Origin: G965276675 sp965276675
GTDB taxonomy: Bacteria > Acidobacteriota > Terriglobia > Terriglobales > Acidobacteriaceae
Direction: 5' to 3'
DNA: 64,000 bases
Assembly (NCBI GenBank): GCA_965276675.1
Contig: OZ255624.1
Location: 806,001-870,000, forward strand
A program made the translations under genes and the position numbers. This document shows positions 61,242 to 64,000 of this stretch, piece by piece. The notes beneath the pieces were generated by a model. The model was not told where the DNA came from and made no database searches. It saw only the letters and a list, made by a program, of their open reading frames with translations. Positions within the stretch are counted from its first letter, which is position 1, and every line of letters begins with the position of its first letter.

Positions 61242-63728
61242 ATGAATAAATTTTTGGATCTACTGGTCCTTGGATTACTGGTTTTGTTCTTTGTTTCCAT
61301 CTATCGGAAGCGACGGACACGCCGTGTCCTCTTTTGGATGGTGGGCTGGTTTTGTATTCTGCTTCACTTCGGTTCGCTGATACCCCATCCGCAATCGCCT
61401 CTGGGCCAAACAGCCCTGCAGTTCTGTATGCTGGCGACCCTGATTCTCTGCGCTATCTGCTTCATCGTCTCTCTGGGAAAGTTTCGTGATCACCCGAGAC
61501 GCATCTGGACCGTTGCTCTCCTGCTCGGTGTTCCATGGATCGTCTCTGTGGGCATACTGTCGTTTTCGGAACGCGGCACGTTCGCATTCCTGGCGGGGGC
61601 GACTCTAGGAGAGCTGGGCGCGTTGGTGCTCGCTCTCCGGTACTACTGGCGTGAACGACACATCTGCTTTCCGCTTGTCCTTTCAATCTTTAGCTGTGCG
61701 GCTTGGCTGTTCTGGGGCGTAAGCCACGGCAACCCTGCTGTGGCCGTGGATGTCATTCTTACCCAGTGCTTTTTAATGAACGCGGTGCTCTACCATTTTG
61801 AACAACGGCGCGTGTCAGCGGGAGCCGCAACTGTTTATCTGAGCATGTATGCGTGGGCCATGGTCTGGCCTGTAGCCTCCTCGCTCAGCAGCCTGGCGCC
61901 GCACCTCGTCGTCAGTTCTGAGATCTGGAATCTTCCGAAATACTTCGTCGCCTTCGGCATGATTCTTATGCTGCTGGAAGAGGAGATATTCTCGGCCGAG
62001 CAAGCCAGCCAGCACTACCGGCTGCTCTTTGAATCCAACCCTCACCCCATGTGGATGTATGACCGGGAGACGTTAGCCTTCCTACGAGTGAATGACGCCG
62101 CAATCCAGCATTACGGCTACTCGCGCGAAGAGTTTCTGAAGATGAGCATCCTGGACATTCGGCTTAGTGAGGATTACGAAAAGCTGGTTGAGGACTTGCG
62201 CACGGCGCAGCCCACCCAACTCTCCGGCCCGTGGCGTCACCAGAAGAAAGACGGCAACTTCGTGCAGGTCGACATCGCGAGCCATCTTTTCAAACATGAG
62301 GGACGGAATATTACGTTTGCGTTGATGCAGGATGTCACAGAGCGCCAGCGGCTACACGACCAATTAGTGCATCAAGCGAATCACGACATCCTAACCAACC
62401 TGCCTAACCGGGCCCTGCTGGAAGATCGTATTGGCCGGGCACTTGCCCATGCCGCCCGATATGAACATAAGTCTGCGCTGCTCTGTATGGATGTAGACCG
62501 TTTCAAGCAGATCAACGATACCTATGGTCACGCGGCCGGGGACGTATGCCTGAACGAAATCGCGCAGCGGCTGAGTGCGCGCGTACGCATAGTGGATACC
62601 GTCGCCCGCACCGGTGGGGAGGAGTTCACGATCCTGCTACATGACATCACGGACGCGAGTGATGCGGAGACGGTCGCTGCGGACCTGCTGCTCTCGCTTA
62701 AGCCGCCGGTCAATTGTGACGCGATCCAGATTGAGCTCGCTGCCAGTATAGGAATTGCGATCTATCCCGACGACGGTACCGATGCAGCCACATTGTGGCG
62801 GGATGCAGACACGGCCATGTACCGTGCCAAGCAATCGGGCGGCAATCAGTTTGTGAGTGTCTCGCACGAGATCAGCATGTCGGCCCTTGAATCGAATGAG
62901 TTGGAGATGTCACTCCGCCGCGCACTCAGAGACGGTGGCCTGGAGTTGCATTATCAGCCGCAGTTCACGATGGCCGGTCATCTTTGCGGGATCGAGGCGC
63001 TGGTGCGTCTGCGCCATCCGACATTTGGTCTGGTCGGTCCAGACCGCTTCATTCCCATTGCGGAGGAGAGCGGGCTCATCGTTCCGCTAGGAAATTGGGT
63101 GGTCGAAGAGGTGTGCCGGCAACGAGTGGCGTGGCAACAGCAGGGGCTCCATCCGGTGCGAGTCGCTTTCAACGTGTCGCCCCTCCAACTCACACGTTAC
63201 GATTTTTCGAGCCACATTCTCGAAGTTCTCGCCAGATACGATGTGACCCCGGGCATGCTCGAAATGGAAGTGACGGAATCCACTGTCATGCGCAATATCG
63301 GTCATGCTGGCCGGCAGATCGAAACGCTCGCCGCTCTGGGCATTCATTTCTCCGTAGACGATTTCGGCACGGGCTACTCCTCGCTTGGGCACCTGCACCA
63401 GCTGCCAGTGCAAACACTTAAGATCGACCGCTCCTTCACTGCGCGGATTTGTGAGCCGAACGGAACATACCCTATCGTGCAGGCCATCATCTCCCTCGCG
63501 CATAGCCTCGGTATGCAGGTGGTGGCTGAGGGTGTCGAACGAGAGGAGCAATTTGAGCGATTGCATCAGCTGAAGTGCGACAGGGTCCAGGGCTTTCTCT
63601 TCGCACCGGCTCTGCCCGCTGCTGCTGTGACAAAACTGATGCGCGAACATGCGCGTTCTGCAGAGGTCAAGAAGACACCCGAGCTCGATATCAACGTGTC
63701 TGCGCAAGCGGTTCTCACAGGTACCTAG
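61242..63728 (+). CDS. Membrane PAS-GGDEF-EAL protein
   Basis: An 828-residue cyclic-di-GMP protein. The first ~245 residues hold about seven hydrophobic helices (a sensory membrane domain), followed by a PAS domain (LLFESNPHPMWMYDRETLAF...), a GGDEF domain whose active site is GGEEF (ARTGGEEFTIL) and an EAL domain: IEALVRLRHP, NVSPLQL, the E of EVTES, DDFGTGYSSL, KIDRSF and the late VAEGVE. All catalytic residues of both domains appear present, so both synthesis and breakdown are possible. The last EAL part reads QGFLFAPALP where QGYLFSRPLP is usual. Confidence 0.93.
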   Translation: MNKFLDLLVLGLLVLFFVSIYRKRRTRRVLFWMVGWFCILLHFGSLIPHPQSPLGQTALQFCMLATLILCAICFIVSLGKFRDHPRRIWTVALLLGVPWIVSVGILSFSERGTFAFLAGATLGELGALVLALRYYWRERHICFPLVLSIFSCAAWLFWGVSHGNPAVAVDVILTQCFLMNAVLYHFEQRRVSAGAATVYLSMYAWAMVWPVASSLSSLAPHLVVSSEIWNLPKYFVAFGMILMLLEEEIFSAEQASQHYRLLFESNPHPMWMYDRETLAFLRVNDAAIQHYGYSREEFLKMSILDIRLSEDYEKLVEDLRTAQPTQLSGPWRHQKKDGNFVQVDIASHLFKHEGRNITFALMQDVTERQRLHDQLVHQANHDILTNLPNRALLEDRIGRALAHAARYEHKSALLCMDVDRFKQINDTYGHAAGDVCLNEIAQRLSARVRIVDTVARTGGEEFTILLHDITDASDAETVAADLLLSLKPPVNCDAIQIELAASIGIAIYPDDGTDAATLWRDADTAMYRAKQSGGNQFVSVSHEISMSALESNELEMSLRRALRDGGLELHYQPQFTMAGHLCGIEALVRLRHPTFGLVGPDRFIPIAEESGLIVPLGNWVVEEVCRQRVAWQQQGLHPVRVAFNVSPLQLTRYDFSSHILEVLARYDVTPGMLEMEVTESTVMRNIGHAGRQIETLAALGIHFSVDDFGTGYSSLGHLHQLPVQTLKIDRSFTARICEPNGTYPIVQAIISLAHSLGMQVVAEGVEREEQFERLHQLKCDRVQGFLFAPALPAAAVTKLMREHARSAEVKKTPELDINVSAQAVLTGT

Positions 63729-63861
63729 CCATCTTCAAGATAAGTGTAGACCGATAGCAAAAGGCGAACGTGGCCATTCCGGGAAGAACAACCACATTCA
63801 CCTTCGCGTTTAGCTTCCTAACTTGAGGTTAAACGACAGCCATAGTTCTTAAGACGCCCGA

Positions 63862-64000
63862 CTACATGGTCGCGCCGGGCGCCTGAATTAGACCGCACGC
63901 AATCCGGGCGCCAGAGTTGCCGGACGGATCCGTCATCATATCGTCAGCCTTCTCGTGCACGATGATCGATGTTCCGCCATTGGCCAGCACGGAATCTGCC
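63862..64000 (-). CDS. sodC: Cu/Zn superoxide dismutase, C-terminal end (partial)
   Basis: The minus-strand frame up to the window edge reads IIVHEKADDMMTDPSGNSG then ARIACG.I..., ending at TAG (63864-63862). This is the C-terminal part of SodC: the His metal ligand in VHE, the loop D-D-M/PSG.SG and the disulphide Cys in IACG. The gene continues beyond 64000. The enzyme removes superoxide in the periplasm. Confidence 0.88.
   Translation of the reverse strand, partial: ADSVLANGGTSIIVHEKADDMMTDPSGNSGARIACGLIQAPGATM

Overview
The window looks like a piece of an Acidobacteriota chromosome, most likely Terriglobia/Acidobacteriaceae (relatives of Terriglobus, Granulicella or Edaphobacter). The main reasons are four tandem ABC permeases of the internally duplicated MacB/FtsX type that is hugely expanded in acidobacteria, NHL-repeat and OmpA-type surface proteins of acidobacterial style, a B12-dependent ribonucleotide reductase, and many short 'ggatgaca' repeats. 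The DNA is GC-rich, with a few AT-richer islands (about 4.2-5.1, 12.6-14.8 and 33.5-36.0 kb) that hold accessory or decayed genes. The taxonomic call is inference.

0-10.6 kb: the end of a MutS-like ATPase gene, a BON lipoprotein, two tandem DUF4136 lipoprotein-like paralogues, an acyltransferase remnant, a class III aminotransferase, a small overlapping gene module (ribbon-helix-helix protein plus two-TM protein), then housekeeping genes cysS, KTSC, tsaD, cca and a Nudix hydrolase. 10.6-20.2 kb: a small charged protein, a BrnT/BrnA toxin-antitoxin pair, a secreted DinB-fold protein, a secreted sugar-hydrolase-like propeller, a frameshifted DUF4145 gene, the large nrdJ with a candidate NrdR box, and an aldo/keto reductase that ends inside an array of 20 exact 7-bp repeats. 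20.4-31 kb: a beta-barrel protein, TatA, polyphosphate kinase 2 with a 13-bp hairpin in its 5' coding region, HNH endonuclease, ComF-like protein, a MITE-like element, EamA exporter, small membrane proteins, Pr6Pr-like protein and an OPT transporter. 31-36 kb: a receiver-only response regulator, an orphan ABC ATPase, tRNA-Gly(GCC) and tRNA-Cys(GCA), a ferritin-like YciE protein, an integrase remnant whose catalytic Tyr codon is a stop, a GlsB/YeaQ protein and a decayed membrane gene.

36.0-53.8 kb is the most coherent accessory block: one co-oriented cluster that reads as a tripartite efflux system with its own regulators. It has an HlyD/MacA adaptor, a MacB-type ATPase, four different full-length duplicated permeases in a row, a second and divergent ATPase (D-loop Asp replaced by His), a TolC-family outer membrane channel overlapping it by 4 bp, a sigma-54-type response regulator (GAFTDA instead of GAFTGA) and a histidine kinase. 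Mannose-6-phosphate isomerase follows. 55.2-64 kb: a very large NHL/Ig/MBG surface protein with a collagen-like Gly-Gly-Pro tract, an OmpA-like porin fused to Ig-like and OmpA-type domains, a PAS-GGDEF-EAL membrane protein, and the 3' end of a Cu/Zn superoxide dismutase gene.

I found no CRISPR array, prophage or complete transposase gene. Mobile DNA is present as MITE-like inverted-repeat elements, short interspersed repeats (some inside nrdJ) and gene remnants.
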